Source: Chelativorans sp. J32 (GTDB lineage Bacteria; Pseudomonadota; Alphaproteobacteria; Rhizobiales; Rhizobiaceae). Taken from it: a DNA stretch of 64,000 nucleotides. The DNA is taken from NCBI RefSeq assembly GCF_000518985.1, contig NZ_JAEQ01000004.1, forward strand, positions 282,646 to 346,645. Reading direction: 5' to 3'. How positions within the stretch are numbered: position 1 is the first letter of the stretch; each line of letters begins with the position of its first letter. The notes beneath the pieces were generated by a model. That model was not told the origin of the DNA, did not search any database, and saw nothing but the letters and a program-made list of their open reading frames with translations. Made by a program: the position numbers and the translations under genes. This document shows positions 1 to 8,865 of the stretch, piece after piece.

Positions 1-2
1 AA

Positions 3-398
3 GGGCTGGGGCGCCGCCTCGTGGAAGACCACACCTTCGGCACGGAACTCGGCTTCATCGCCTTCAACAACGAGTTCGCAAAGGAGAACGAGGATTCCGT
101 CGTCAAATTCCTCGCCGCTTTCCTGAAGGCCGCGCGCCAACTCGACAATGGCGGCTGGCAGGACGACAACATCCTGGAGATCGTTTCCAAATACACGGGC
201 ACGGAGAAGGAGACGCTGAAGGGGATCGCTTACACGGTCCGCTCGGAAGATGGTTCTATCGATCTTGCCTCGGTTCGCGAGCAGGAGGAGTTCTTCCGGG
301 CGCGTGGCGCCCTCGAATATGACGGTCCGATCGACATCGAGTCCGTCTATCGGACCGATCTTCTCGAAAAGGCCAACGCCCTTCTCGCAAAGCAATGA
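3..398 (+). CDS. NitT/TauT-type ABC transporter substrate-binding protein, C-terminal part
   Basis: Only the last ~131 codons are present; the reading frame is open from base 3 and the N-terminus lies outside the window. The helical C-terminal lobe, with a run describing onward residues after a gene-wide 'E-D-H-T-F-G-T-E-L' stretch, resembles SsuA/TauA/ThiY-like periplasmic binding proteins. The identification rests mainly on context: the stop codon overlaps the start of the ATPase gene (ATGA at 395-398), and a permease of the same family follows. It would bind the substrate in the periplasm for the importer encoded next. The substrate is unknown; the downstream dehydrogenase and acyl hydrolase suggest a small carboxylic or sulfonic acid, which is inference only. 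Confidence 0.75.
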   Translation, partial: GLGRRLVEDHTFGTELGFIAFNNEFAKENEDSVVKFLAAFLKAARQLDNGGWQDDNILEIVSKYTGTEKETLKGIAYTVRSEDGSIDLASVREQEEFFRARGALEYDGPIDIESVYRTDLLEKANALLAKQ

Positions 399-1201
399 AT
401 TTGCCCGTCTCAGAAATCGGCCGGAATTCGGTCCCGGTCGATGCCGCCCCAGCCATCGAGGTGCAAAATCTCGTCAAGGCGTTCTACGACGTTGCGGGGG
501 ATCGCATCACGCTTGCGACCACTGACGTCAACTTCACGGTCAGGCGCGGCGAATTCGTCTGCATCGTCGGGCCCAGCGGCTGCGGCAAGACAACGGTGCT
601 GCGCATCCTCGCGGGTCTGGAGCAACTCTTGAGCGGGCATGTGCGCATCGACAGCACAACCCCGCCGGCCATGGTCTTCCAGGAAGCGTCCGTGCTTCCC
701 TGGTTGACGGTGGCGCAGAACGTCGCCTTTCCGCTCAGCCTAAAGGGTGTGCCCAGGCAGAAGCAGCGCGAGCGCGTGAGCGAATTGCTGGCGCTGACCG
801 GCTTGACGGATTTCGCCGACGCGCGTCCGCATCAGCTTTCCGGCGGCATGAAGCAGCGCGTTTCGGTGGCACGTGCACTGGTCGATGACCGCGACATCCT
901 TCTGATGGACGAGCCTTTCGGCGCTCTCGACGAGCAGACGCGTCTCACGCTGCAGCAGGAACTGCTTCGCATCTGGGAACGCACCGGCAAGACCGTCGTG
1001 TTCATCACGCATAGCGTTGACGAAGCGCTGACGCTGGCAGATCGCGTGCTGGTCATGTCGCCGCGACCCGGTACCATCGTCGCCGATCTGGCCGTTCCTT
1101 TCGGGCGCCCGCGCGACGTGGTGGAGATGCGCCGGGACAAGCGGTTCTGGGACCTTACCTACGAGGTCTGGCGATTGCTGGCCACCTCACCGGAGCGTTG
1201 A
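395..1201 (+). CDS. ABC transporter ATP-binding protein, SsuB/TauB family
   Basis: A 268-residue cytoplasmic ATPase that powers the importer. Visible motifs are Walker A GPSGCGKT (residues ~59-66), Q-loop FQEASVLPW (~95-103), signature LSGGMKQR (~148-155), Walker B ILLMDEP (~168-174) with D-loop GALDE, and the switch histidine in THSVDEA. Length and motif spellings are typical of the nitrate/sulfonate/taurine class. The start codon overlaps the stop of the binding-protein gene and the permease begins 1 bp after this stop, so the three genes are translationally coupled. Confidence 0.95.
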   Translation: MNLPVSEIGRNSVPVDAAPAIEVQNLVKAFYDVAGDRITLATTDVNFTVRRGEFVCIVGPSGCGKTTVLRILAGLEQLLSGHVRIDSTTPPAMVFQEASVLPWLTVAQNVAFPLSLKGVPRQKQRERVSELLALTGLTDFADARPHQLSGGMKQRVSVARALVDDRDILLMDEPFGALDEQTRLTLQQELLRIWERTGKTVVFITHSVDEALTLADRVLVMSPRPGTIVADLAVPFGRPRDVVEMRRDKRFWDLTYEVWRLLATSPER

Positions 1202-1202
1202 G

Positions 1203-2018
1203 ATGACGACCGCCCATCCTTCTCTCTCGCCGGAAGAGATCGAGCGCCTTAAGGCGCCCGCACGCCGCGAGAACATCTATCGCATCCTGTCCTTTTTCAG
1301 CCCGCTGCTGCTCCTCCTGATCTGGGAGGTGGCGGCGCAGGCTGCACTGATCGACCGCCGCTTCTTCCCGCCGCCGAGCGCCATCGCAGGTACGGCCTGG
1401 CAGATGATCGTCAGCCTGGAGCTTTTCGAGCATATCGGGGCGACTCTGCGCCGGGTAGCGGTCGGCTATGCGATGGGCGCCATACCCGGAGTGTTGCTTG
1501 GCCTGATCCTCGGTCTCTCCACCCGTATCCGGCGTGTCCTGGGGCCGATCTTCGCGGCGCTCTATCCGGTGCCGAAGATCGCCATCCTGCCGCTCATCCT
1601 GCTGATCTTCGGCGTCGGCGATGCTTCGAAATTCGTGGTCATCGCAATCGGCGTGTTTTTCCTCATGTTCTACAACACGCTCGGCGGCGTGATGCAGATC
1701 CCGCAGATCTATCTCGATGTCGCGCGCAACGCGGGAGCAACGAAGTTTCAGACTTTCCGCCGCATCGCGCTGCCCTCGGCGATGCCGAGCATCTTTACCG
1801 GGCTGAAGCTTGCGGCCGGATCATCTTACATCATCATTGCCGCCGCGGAGTTTCTGGGTGCCCGCAGTGGCGTCGGCTTCTTCATATGGGCATCCTGGCA
1901 GACTTTCGCGGTGTCGCGGATGTTCGTCGGCATCGTGGTGATTTCGGTCATGGGCTATCTCACCATCCTCGCGCTCGAAGCGCTGGAGCGGCGTTTCGTG
2001 CCCTGGGCGAAGCATTGA
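1203..2018 (+). CDS. ABC transporter permease, SsuC/TauC family
   Basis: A 271-residue inner-membrane permease with about six hydrophobic segments. The BPD_transp_1 EAA loop is visible as the stretch with ARNAGATKFQTFRRIALP (residues ~174-191), where it docks the ATPase. The motif YPVPKIAILPLILLIFG is characteristic of the NitT/TauT permease family. It follows the ATPase gene with one intervening base and precedes the GntR gene by 19 bp, which supports a single transcript. Confidence 0.94.
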   Translation: MTTAHPSLSPEEIERLKAPARRENIYRILSFFSPLLLLLIWEVAAQAALIDRRFFPPPSAIAGTAWQMIVSLELFEHIGATLRRVAVGYAMGAIPGVLLGLILGLSTRIRRVLGPIFAALYPVPKIAILPLILLIFGVGDASKFVVIAIGVFFLMFYNTLGGVMQIPQIYLDVARNAGATKFQTFRRIALPSAMPSIFTGLKLAAGSSYIIIAAAEFLGARSGVGFFIWASWQTFAVSRMFVGIVVISVMGYLTILALEALERRFVPWAKH

Positions 2019-2037
2019 AGGGCTCGGGGGCTATCGC

Positions 2038-2754
2038 ATGACGTTCGATGCCGGTTCGGCCACCACCGCTCCTGCATCTGTTTCGGAGCGCATCTACCTG
2101 GCGCTCCGCCAGGAGATCATGCGTTGCGAGATCGCACCGGGAGCGACGCTCGATGCAGCCTCCATCGCGCGTCAGTACGACGTCTCGAAGACACCGGTGC
2201 GCGATGCCATGCAGAAGCTCGCCGCCGACGGGCTGGTAACCATTCTGCCGCGCAGCGGCTATCGCGTCGCTCCGATCACCTTTCAGGCGGTTCACGAAAT
2301 CCTGGACTTGCGCGCGGCGATCGGGCCGCATGCGGCCAGGCAGGCGGCGCGCTACGCCACTGCGGCAGATATCGCGGTGCTGCGCCAGATCGTCTCGGAA
2401 TATGCCGCTCCCCTCGATGTCGGCACGATGCAACAGGTCGCTCGCCGCTTTCACATCGCAATCGCCCGCTGCAGCCGCAACAAGCGCATCGTCACTCTCT
2501 CGGAGAGCCTGTTCGACGAGCTCGAACGCCTGCTGCGCTTCGCAATCGATTTCTCGGTCAAGACGGGGGAGCATTCCGAAGAGCATACGGCGCTGGTTGA
2601 TGCGATCGAGGCGGGCGACGGCGAGCGGGCCGCCGCGATCGAGGCTGCCCATATCAAAAGCAGCCGAGAGTTCCTGATCGAGCGCCTGATGACGTTGGGC
2701 TACCTGTCGGAAGGCGAGATCCAGCTTGGCAATGCGCGGGGTGCGGGCGAATGA
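2038..2754 (+). CDS. GntR-family transcriptional regulator, FadR/FCD subfamily
   Basis: This is a 238-residue regulator. The N-terminal winged helix (residues ~15-80) has the GntR signature around LRQEIMRCEIAPGATL and the recognition segment YDVSKTPVRDAMQKLAADGLV. The rest is the all-helical FCD ligand-binding domain, including a His-containing RRFHIAIARCSRNKRI segment that corresponds to the conserved metal/ligand-binding region. It is embedded in the operon between transporter and catabolic genes, so it probably responds to the imported compound or a product of it. Its stop overlaps the next start (ATGA). Confidence 0.92.
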   Translation: MTFDAGSATTAPASVSERIYLALRQEIMRCEIAPGATLDAASIARQYDVSKTPVRDAMQKLAADGLVTILPRSGYRVAPITFQAVHEILDLRAAIGPHAARQAARYATAADIAVLRQIVSEYAAPLDVGTMQQVARRFHIAIARCSRNKRIVTLSESLFDELERLLRFAIDFSVKTGEHSEEHTALVDAIEAGDGERAAAIEAAHIKSSREFLIERLMTLGYLSEGEIQLGNARGAGE

Positions 2755-3662
2755 TCGCGGTCTCTGATGCCATCGATCGGTTGTCGACCGCCCTGGGCGG
2801 TGGCCCTGCAGCAAAGCTCGCAGCTTCGGCTTTGATCGAGGCGGACGCGCTCGACCTGCCGCGATTTGGTATTGCCATGCTCGATGAGTGGACAGCCGAT
2901 GCTGCGCCCGTACCGACGGTCGAGGGCCGGCAAGGCATAAGCTGGCTCGACTGCTCATCCGCTTTTGCGCCGCTTGCGGTCGCCGCCGCTACGCTCGATC
3001 TGGCTGAGGCTGCGCGGCAATTCGGCATCGCCGCCGTCTTCCTGCGGGGCGTAAGGGGACTTGGCCGGCTCGCGCCCTTCGTTCGCCATTTTGCCGATGC
3101 CGGCCTCATCGGAATGGCGGGAGCAGAGGGTCCGCCTTTCGTTGCACCTTTCGGCGGCACCCGGCCGGTGATCGGCACGAATCCCTTTGCCCTCGCCATG
3201 GGGAAGGGCGACGACCGTGTGATAATCGACGTCGCCAGCAGCACAGCCACCATGGCCGATATTCGCAACGCGCGTGCTTCCGGCACGCCCATGCCCGAGG
3301 GAATCGCGGTCGACAGAGAAGGACGGCCGACCAGGATTGCCGCCGAGGTTGCGGCATTGCTGCCGCGCGGCGGGCAGATCGGCTCGCTGCTCGGGTTGGT
3401 GGTCGAGCTCATGGCCGGCGCCGCCGGCGGGGGCAGGGGCGATCCAAAAGGTCGGGGCGCCTTCATCATCGCGCTCGATCCGGCCAGGGCGGAAGAAGGC
3501 GTCGACTGGCAGGCCAAACTTGCCGCGCTGAAGACCGATTGGACCGATGGAGGCGGCCACTGGCCACGGGGCGGCAGCGTGCCGCCCGATGCCGTGCTGG
3601 ACAGTGTTTTTGCAGAGCGTTTGGAAAGTTATCTCGTCCGGATGACAGGTCAGACAGGCTGA
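2751..3662 (+). CDS. Ldh-family (malate/lactate/ureidoglycolate type) NAD(P)-dependent oxidoreductase
   Basis: A 303-residue protein of the LDH2/MDG2 family (Pfam Ldh_2). Diagnostic parts are the DLPRFGIAML segment near residue 37 and GTRPVIGTNPFALAMG followed by VIIDVASSTATM, which form the nucleotide- and substrate-binding core. Family members reduce or oxidise 2-oxo/2-hydroxy acids or cyclic imino acids (malate, sulfolactate, ureidoglycolate, delta1-piperideine-2-carboxylate). At ~300 residues it is somewhat shorter than the usual 330-350, mostly at the N-terminus. The start overlaps the GntR stop, so it belongs to the same operon. The exact substrate cannot be assigned. Confidence 0.85.
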   Translation: MIAVSDAIDRLSTALGGGPAAKLAASALIEADALDLPRFGIAMLDEWTADAAPVPTVEGRQGISWLDCSSAFAPLAVAAATLDLAEAARQFGIAAVFLRGVRGLGRLAPFVRHFADAGLIGMAGAEGPPFVAPFGGTRPVIGTNPFALAMGKGDDRVIIDVASSTATMADIRNARASGTPMPEGIAVDREGRPTRIAAEVAALLPRGGQIGSLLGLVVELMAGAAGGGRGDPKGRGAFIIALDPARAEEGVDWQAKLAALKTDWTDGGGHWPRGGSVPPDAVLDSVFAERLESYLVRMTGQTG

Positions 3663-3749
3663 TGATGCGGCGCTTCACTGCCTCCGGCAATCCTCCTCCA
3701 GATGTGGAAATCCGGACAAGCTGACCGACCCGCAAAGATGGTGAACCTG

Positions 3750-5090
3750 ATGACTGCAAAGCCAGTTTCGACCCCGGTTTTTTCGATCGATCCTATCCAT
3801 GGCCTGATTGATGAGCCGCGCCGGATTATCGTTTCCGGCCTGGCTCCCGACGAGCTCGTCGCCATATCGGCCCGCACGCAGCGCGCGGGGGGCATTGACT
3901 GGATGAGCCAGGCAACCTTCATGGCCGATGCGCATGGCATGATCGATCTGACGCGCGACGCCCCGGTTGGCGGCGATTACGCGGAAGTGTCGGCCATGGG
4001 GCTGATCTGGAGCCAGCAACCGGTGGACGGCGCGAGCGCCGAACTCTTTCCCGATGATGTCATGGAGCCACTGCTGACGAAGCTTACGGCCGAAACCGCC
4101 GATGGCGTCCAGGCTGAGGCCGAACTCTACCAGCGCTTCGCGGCACAAGGCGTGGAGCGGCGGGAGATTCGCGAGGACGGGTTGGTGGGCACGCTCTTTA
4201 CGCCTTCGGGCCAAGGCCCCCATCCTGTCGTGATGGTGCTCAACGGCTCCGGCGGGGGGATCAACGAGCCGCGCGCAGCACTGCTCGCTTCTCGCGGCTA
4301 CCAGGCCTTTGCGCTCGCCTATTTCAAGGCACCGGGCCTGTCGCCCTTCATCACGGAAACTCCGCTCGAATATCTTGAGGCGGGCCTCAACTGGGTGCGC
4401 CGGGAGCTGCAGCCGAAAGACGGTTTCGTCGCTGTCAGCGGGCAGTCGCGCGGCGGCGAGCTCGCTCTACTGCTGGGCGCCACCTTCCCGGATCTGGTCT
4501 CGGCCGTGATCGCATTTGTGCCCGGTGCCATGGTGCATGGCGCCCAGGGTGCCGGCGATCCCGCACGCGGCGGCTGGCAGGGTGCAACCTGGACCAGAGG
4601 TGGCGTTCCCCTGCCGCATCTGTGGCAGGACAACAGTGCCGTCCATTGGCATCCCTGGGCGGGCGACGCACCGCCCAGCCGGCACCACTCGGTTTTTTTC
4701 GAGGGGCTGAAGGATAGGGAGCTGGCCACGCGGGCGCGTATCCCGGTCGAGAACATCGCAGGCCCGGTGCTTCTGATCTCGGGTCGCGACGATCGAGCCT
4801 GGCCGTCCAGCCTCTATTCCCGCATGGTGGTCTCGACCCTGCGTCGGCATGACCATCCTCATTTGGTCCGCCATCTCGATTTCGACGATGCCGGGCACGC
4901 CATCAACCTGCCGATCGTGCCGTCGACGCAGCTGGTCCGCGTTCATCCGGTATCGAAGGTGCCCTACACGAATGGTGGCACGCCTTCCGGCAATGCCAAA
5001 GCCAATGACGGCTCCTGGCGCGGAATGCTCGCTTTCCTCGACGAGGTCAGCGGGTCCGCAGGCCACCAGCGCTCTCAAGCAAACACCTGA
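3750..5090 (+). CDS. BAAT-like acyl-CoA thioester hydrolase / alpha-beta hydrolase
   Basis: An alpha/beta hydrolase of the acyl-CoA thioesterase / bile acid-CoA:amino acid N-acyltransferase family. The N-terminal ~120 residues form the beta-sandwich Bile_Hydr_Trans domain (FSIDPIHGLIDEP...), and the C-terminal catalytic domain begins near LVGTLFTPSG. The nucleophile is Ser in GQSRGG (about residue 233 from the chosen start), and DDAGHAINLP supplies the likely catalytic His. Ser instead of Cys fits hydrolysis better than amino-acid conjugation. In-frame ATGs also exist at 3702 and 3738; 3750 is preferred because family similarity starts just after it, but the start is uncertain. It follows the Ldh gene and precedes the DUF1684 gene by 20 bp. 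Confidence 0.83.
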   Translation: MTAKPVSTPVFSIDPIHGLIDEPRRIIVSGLAPDELVAISARTQRAGGIDWMSQATFMADAHGMIDLTRDAPVGGDYAEVSAMGLIWSQQPVDGASAELFPDDVMEPLLTKLTAETADGVQAEAELYQRFAAQGVERREIREDGLVGTLFTPSGQGPHPVVMVLNGSGGGINEPRAALLASRGYQAFALAYFKAPGLSPFITETPLEYLEAGLNWVRRELQPKDGFVAVSGQSRGGELALLLGATFPDLVSAVIAFVPGAMVHGAQGAGDPARGGWQGATWTRGGVPLPHLWQDNSAVHWHPWAGDAPPSRHHSVFFEGLKDRELATRARIPVENIAGPVLLISGRDDRAWPSSLYSRMVVSTLRRHDHPHLVRHLDFDDAGHAINLPIVPSTQLVRVHPVSKVPYTNGGTPSGNAKANDGSWRGMLAFLDEVSGSAGHQRSQANT

Positions 5091-5110
5091 ATTTTTGAAG
5101 GGAGACGAAC

Positions 5111-6001
5111 ATGCCCACAAGAGAACATTTGGAAGGCCAGTGGCGCGAATGGCGCTACGCCCATGTAGCCAAGATGTTCCGTCCCTACGGCTGGACCTCA
5201 CTCGTTGCCCAGTACTGGCTGGAAGCAGACGACAAGGGCGTCAGCTTCGATCTGCTTCCCGGAACCTGGTCGGTCGAAGAGGGCCGCATCATGTTCACTC
5301 CGCCTGCCTCGGGACCGAACCTTTCAGTGAACGGTGAATACCCCTCTGAGCCCGTGGAAATTGTCCCAGGCCGCAACCAGACCTATGGCCACGGCAAGAG
5401 CGTGCCGGTCTATTTCGGCTTGAAGGAAGTCGAGACGATCCTGCGCAGCAACCATGATGGCCACCCCCTCTATGGCGTGCGCGTCCGCGATCCGCTCAAG
5501 GCGATCCGGCCTGAGGATGCCGGCGTCACCGCTTTCGACTACGATCCCGCATGGCGCATCCGCGGCTTCTATACGCCGAGCGCGCTCACCGAATTCGAGG
5601 CCGAAACCGTGGAGGCCGGGGTGCGTGAATCGACGCCGCGCATCGGCACGTTCACGTTCGAGCACAAAGGCAAAAGCTATAGCCTCGTGCTGATCGGCAA
5701 GCAGACGGCGACCGGCGTGCAGCCCGTGGCACATATTCGCGACCAGACCAGCGGCCCCATCACCTATGGTGCGGGCCGCGTCATCGAGCTGCAATTTGCG
5801 GACGAAACGAACACCCGTATCGATTGGATCGATTTCAACTACGCGGTGGCGCTGCCATGCGCGTTCACTAATTTCGTGACTTGCCCGGTGGCGCCTCCCG
5901 AGAACCACCTCGATTTCGAGGTGCTCGCGGGAGAGAAGCGCCCCGCGCAGGATGTGGTAAGGACAATGACCTATCAGCCGCGAGCAAACGGCGCTTCGTG
6001 A
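5111..6001 (+). CDS. DUF1684 domain protein
   Basis: A 296-residue protein with the hallmark C-terminal DUF1684 block: D-F-N-Y-A-V-A-L-P-C-A-F followed by TCPVAPPENHLDFEVLAGEK (with conserved Cys, Pro-Pro-Glu-Asn and Gly-Glu-Lys). No signal peptide is apparent, so it is probably cytoplasmic. A strong ribosome-binding site (AAGGGAG) precedes the ATG. DUF1684 proteins have no established reaction; this one is the last gene of the operon and may act on the same metabolite as the acyl hydrolase, which is inference. Confidence 0.88.
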   Translation: MPTREHLEGQWREWRYAHVAKMFRPYGWTSLVAQYWLEADDKGVSFDLLPGTWSVEEGRIMFTPPASGPNLSVNGEYPSEPVEIVPGRNQTYGHGKSVPVYFGLKEVETILRSNHDGHPLYGVRVRDPLKAIRPEDAGVTAFDYDPAWRIRGFYTPSALTEFEAETVEAGVRESTPRIGTFTFEHKGKSYSLVLIGKQTATGVQPVAHIRDQTSGPITYGAGRVIELQFADETNTRIDWIDFNYAVALPCAFTNFVTCPVAPPENHLDFEVLAGEKRPAQDVVRTMTYQPRANGAS

Positions 6002-6024
6002 CGGGCGCTGCTCATGCGGGGACG

Positions 6025-6051
6025 GGTGTCCATCAACAGCAGATGGACACC
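6025..6051. terminator. Hairpin between convergent genes
   Basis: A perfect 10-bp stem, GGTGTCCATC / GATGGACACC, with a 7-nt loop lies between the convergent DUF1684 and map genes. There is no strong T-tract on either side, but position and stem strength suit a bidirectional terminator. Confidence 0.6.
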
Positions 6052-6074
6052 TGCTTACGCTTCCGCATCGTGTG

Positions 6075-6854
6075 TTATACGCTGCTCGCTAGCATTGGCA
6101 TCTCGTCGCGGCGCAGGGTCAAGACATCGACGCCCGTCCCCGTGACCGCGACCGTATGCTCGAATTGGGCGGAGAGCTTGCGGTCCCTGGTGACGACCGT
6201 CCATCCGTCGCTCTCGGTCGAGACTCTGCGGGTGCCCTGGTTGACCATCGGCTCTATGGTGAAAACCATGCCTTCGCGCAGCTCGAGGCCGGTTCCGGGC
6301 CGCCCGTAATTCAGCACCTGCGGTTCCTCGTGCATCTCGCGGCCGATGCCATGTCCGCAATATTCCCGCACGACCGAAAAGCCGTTTCTTTTGGCGTGCC
6401 GTTCGATCGCGAAGCCGATATCCCCCAGATGTGCTCCGGGCCGCACTTGCCTGATGCCTTTCCACATTGCTTCGTGAGCGACCCGCACGAGCCGCTTTGC
6501 GGCGGGCGAGGCGTTGCCGACCAGGTAGGTCTTGCTCGAATCGGCGATAAATCCGTTCTTCTCCAGGGTGATGTCGAAGTTGATGATGTCGCCGTCGCGG
6601 ATGATCTCACCCGCATCGGGCACACCGTGGCAGACAACATGATTGATCGAGCAGTTCAGGACGTAGTTAAAGCCATACTGCCCCTTGCTGGCCGGACGTG
6701 CGGCGAGATTCACGGTGATGAAACGCTCGACCAGATCGTTCACCTGCAAGGTCGACATTCCGGCAAGTTCCTGCCCGTCAAGCATCTCGAAGACGGACGC
6801 CAGCAACCGGCCGGATAGGCGCATGAGCGCCAGTTCGTCTGGGGATTTCACCAT
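6075..6854 (-). CDS. map: Type I methionine aminopeptidase
   Basis: A 259-residue cytosolic enzyme that removes the initiator methionine from nascent proteins. All five metal ligands of the M24A family are in place: D94 (NFDIT), D105 (ADSSKT), H168 (GHGIG), E201 (TIEP) and E232 (QFEHT), with the substrate-contacting H76 in CHGVP. The length matches type I enzymes without an N-terminal extension. It starts 1 bp after the stop of the upstream ParD-like gene, so the two form a bicistron. Rhizobiales usually carry another map, so this may be an accessory copy (inference). Confidence 0.95.
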   Translation of the reverse strand: MVKSPDELALMRLSGRLLASVFEMLDGQELAGMSTLQVNDLVERFITVNLAARPASKGQYGFNYVLNCSINHVVCHGVPDAGEIIRDGDIINFDITLEKNGFIADSSKTYLVGNASPAAKRLVRVAHEAMWKGIRQVRPGAHLGDIGFAIERHAKRNGFSVVREYCGHGIGREMHEEPQVLNYGRPGTGLELREGMVFTIEPMVNQGTRRVSTESDGWTVVTRDRKLSAQFEHTVAVTGTGVDVLTLRRDEMPMLASSV

Positions 6855-6855
6855 G

Positions 6856-7062
6856 TCAGGCGGCAGTTAAATCCGCCACATGCACATTCGCCGCGGCGAA
6901 CTGCATCTTGACGATCTCGTTGAAAGACAGGGTCGGATTGGCTTCCGCCAGCATGCCGATCTTCATCCAGAATTCGGCCTGCGCATTGATGGACCGGCAC
7001 ATCACCGTGCTGGCCCGGCGGGCTTCCTCATGCAGGTCGTCGTCGATTTTTACGATGCCCAT
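6856..7062 (-). CDS. ParD-like small protein paired with map
   Basis: A 68-residue protein beginning MGIVKIDDDLHEEARRAS, with a ribbon-helix-helix-like N-terminus and a segment SINAQAEFWMKIGMLAE typical of the ParD-like family (PF11903). The ATG at 7062 is preferred over an upstream TTG because a GGGAG ribosome-binding site stands 6 bp before it. No RelE/ParE toxin lies next to it; instead it is transcriptionally fused to map. ParD-like/map gene pairs recur in proteobacteria as far as I know, but their function is not established. Confidence 0.75.
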   Translation of the reverse strand: MGIVKIDDDLHEEARRASTVMCRSINAQAEFWMKIGMLAEANPTLSFNEIVKMQFAAANVHVADLTAA

Positions 7063-7332
7063 GGGCAACTCCCAAGTCGATCAATATACGAACCATATAT
7101 GTTTCGGATGTTCTGCGGTCAATCCTGCGCTGCGGAACCTGCTGTTGCAGCTTCTGGTCTGGTCGAGGCAGGGGGCTGATTTGGCGGAGACTTTGGTAAA
7201 GCGGAAGCCTCAAGCAGAAAGGCGCTGATACACACAATCTTCGCCTGCGCCATCGTGCCTGTGGGAATCTCCGCGGCGATGCTTCGCTCTGCGAGGCGGC
7301 GGATGTTAAGGACGTGCTCGAAGGGGTGCCGG

Positions 7333-8829
7333 ATGAAGGTCAATATCGACATGGGCGCCGCGGCCGGCGGAGCCGTGGCGGAGCTGGATCTGGAAGAGCT
7401 GCTCGCGACCCGCCTGCTGGTGCAGGGCAATTCCGGGTCGGGCAAGTCGCATCTGCTGCGTCGCCTGCTCGAACAAAGCGCGCCCTGGGTGCAGCAATGC
7501 ATCATCGACCCCGAAGGTGATTTCGTCACGCTGGCGGAAAAATTCGGCCACCAGGTGGTGGACGCCGCCCGCACCGAAGCGGAGCTGACGCGGATTGCCG
7601 GCCGCGTGCGGCAGCACCGCGTTTCCGTCGTGCTCAATCTGGAGGGGCTCGATGTCGAGCAGCAGATGCTCGCGGCGGCTGCCTTCCTCGGCGGCATGTT
7701 CGACGTCGAGCGTGACCATTGGTATCCCGTGCTCGTCGTCGTCGACGAAGCTCAGCTTTTCGCGCCTGCCGTTGCCGGCGAAGTCTCAGACAATGCGCGA
7801 AAGCTGTCGCTGGGCGCCATGACCAATTTGATGTGCCGCGGCCGGAAGCGGGGCCTGGCGGGCGTCATCGCCACCCAGCGTCTGGCCAAGCTTGCTAAGA
7901 ACGTCGCGGCGGAAGCGTCCAATTTCCTGATGGGGCGCACCTTCCTGGATATCGACATGGCGCGCGCCGCCGATCTGCTCGGAATGGATCGGCGTCAAGC
8001 CGAAATGTTCCGCGAGCTTGCCCGCGGAAATTTCATCGCGCTGGGCCCTGCGTTGTCGCGCCGCCCGTTGCCGATCACGATCGGCCCCGTCGAAACCTCT
8101 GCGCGCTCGACCAGCCCGAAACTCATGCCACTGCCGGAGGCGCCGGAGGACGCCCGCGACCTGATCTTCATGCCCGGCCCCGAAGAAGCTTCTCCGGTGG
8201 TGCGAAGACCGCCGCCAAAGCCGATTCCGACAGACGAGATTTTGACGCAACTGTCGCGGCCGAGGCTGGTCCCGCAACCGCCGGCCGAGCCGGTTTTTGC
8301 CGTCATCGACGAGGCGGAGCGCGAAGCCGGCATCGATGCGGTGCTGCGCGAGATCCTCGAAGATCCCGATGCCGCCTTCCGCTCGGATGCCGTGCTCTAT
8401 CAGGATTTTCTGGTGCGCAGCCGCATCCGCCGCGTGCCCGGCGAGCCACTGCCGCTTTCCGCTTTCCGCCGTCGGCTGGCGATAGCCCGCGCCGGCGTCG
8501 ATGAAGGCTCGGAGGGTGAAACCTGGGCGATGGCGCTGTCCCTCTCTGAAACATTGCCCGACGATCTTCAGGGCATATTTTTGATGGTCGCCCGCGCGGC
8601 AACCAACAACGATCCGTGCCCGTCCGATGCCGCTTTGGCGCGCGCCTATGGCAGCCACTCGCCCCGCCGGGCGCGGCGCCTGCTTGCCTATTTCGAGGAG
8701 CGCGGCTTGCTTGTCGCCCGCACCGATTTTCACGGACGCCGCGTGCTCGCCTTCCCAGATCTTGGATGCGAGACGGCGCCGGGCCATCCCGATGCGCCCG
8801 ACGAGACCCAGCGCGACGCTGCGGAGTAA
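7333..8829 (+). CDS. HerA-like (DUF87) ATPase
   Basis: A 498-residue ATP-binding protein of the HerA/FtsK superfamily. Walker A is GNSGSGKS (residues 32-39), Walker B ends VLVVVDEAQ (D138/E139), and RGRKRGLAGVIATQR contains the expected sensor/arginine region; EASNFLMGRT is also family-typical. After ~residue 260 comes a Pro-rich linker and then a C-terminal helical region that could carry a winged helix (LARAYGSHSPRRARRLLAYFEERGLL). In-frame ATGs at 7255, 7279 and 7303 exist, but the AGGGG site before 7333 and homology favour the latter. No NurA or SIR2 partner is adjacent, so a defence role is not supported here. Confidence 0.82.
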   Translation: MKVNIDMGAAAGGAVAELDLEELLATRLLVQGNSGSGKSHLLRRLLEQSAPWVQQCIIDPEGDFVTLAEKFGHQVVDAARTEAELTRIAGRVRQHRVSVVLNLEGLDVEQQMLAAAAFLGGMFDVERDHWYPVLVVVDEAQLFAPAVAGEVSDNARKLSLGAMTNLMCRGRKRGLAGVIATQRLAKLAKNVAAEASNFLMGRTFLDIDMARAADLLGMDRRQAEMFRELARGNFIALGPALSRRPLPITIGPVETSARSTSPKLMPLPEAPEDARDLIFMPGPEEASPVVRRPPPKPIPTDEILTQLSRPRLVPQPPAEPVFAVIDEAEREAGIDAVLREILEDPDAAFRSDAVLYQDFLVRSRIRRVPGEPLPLSAFRRRLAIARAGVDEGSEGETWAMALSLSETLPDDLQGIFLMVARAATNNDPCPSDAALARAYGSHSPRRARRLLAYFEERGLLVARTDFHGRRVLAFPDLGCETAPGHPDAPDETQRDAAE

Positions 8830-8865
8830 GCACCTTCTGTCCGGTGCGGATCGCAGGTTTGCCGG

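Noticed and set aside
7333..8829. HerA-like ATPase as part of a defence system (HerA-SIR2/DUF4297 or HerA-NurA)
   Set aside because: The adjacent genes are aroQ and a map/ParD-like pair; no nuclease or SIR2 partner lies within reach.
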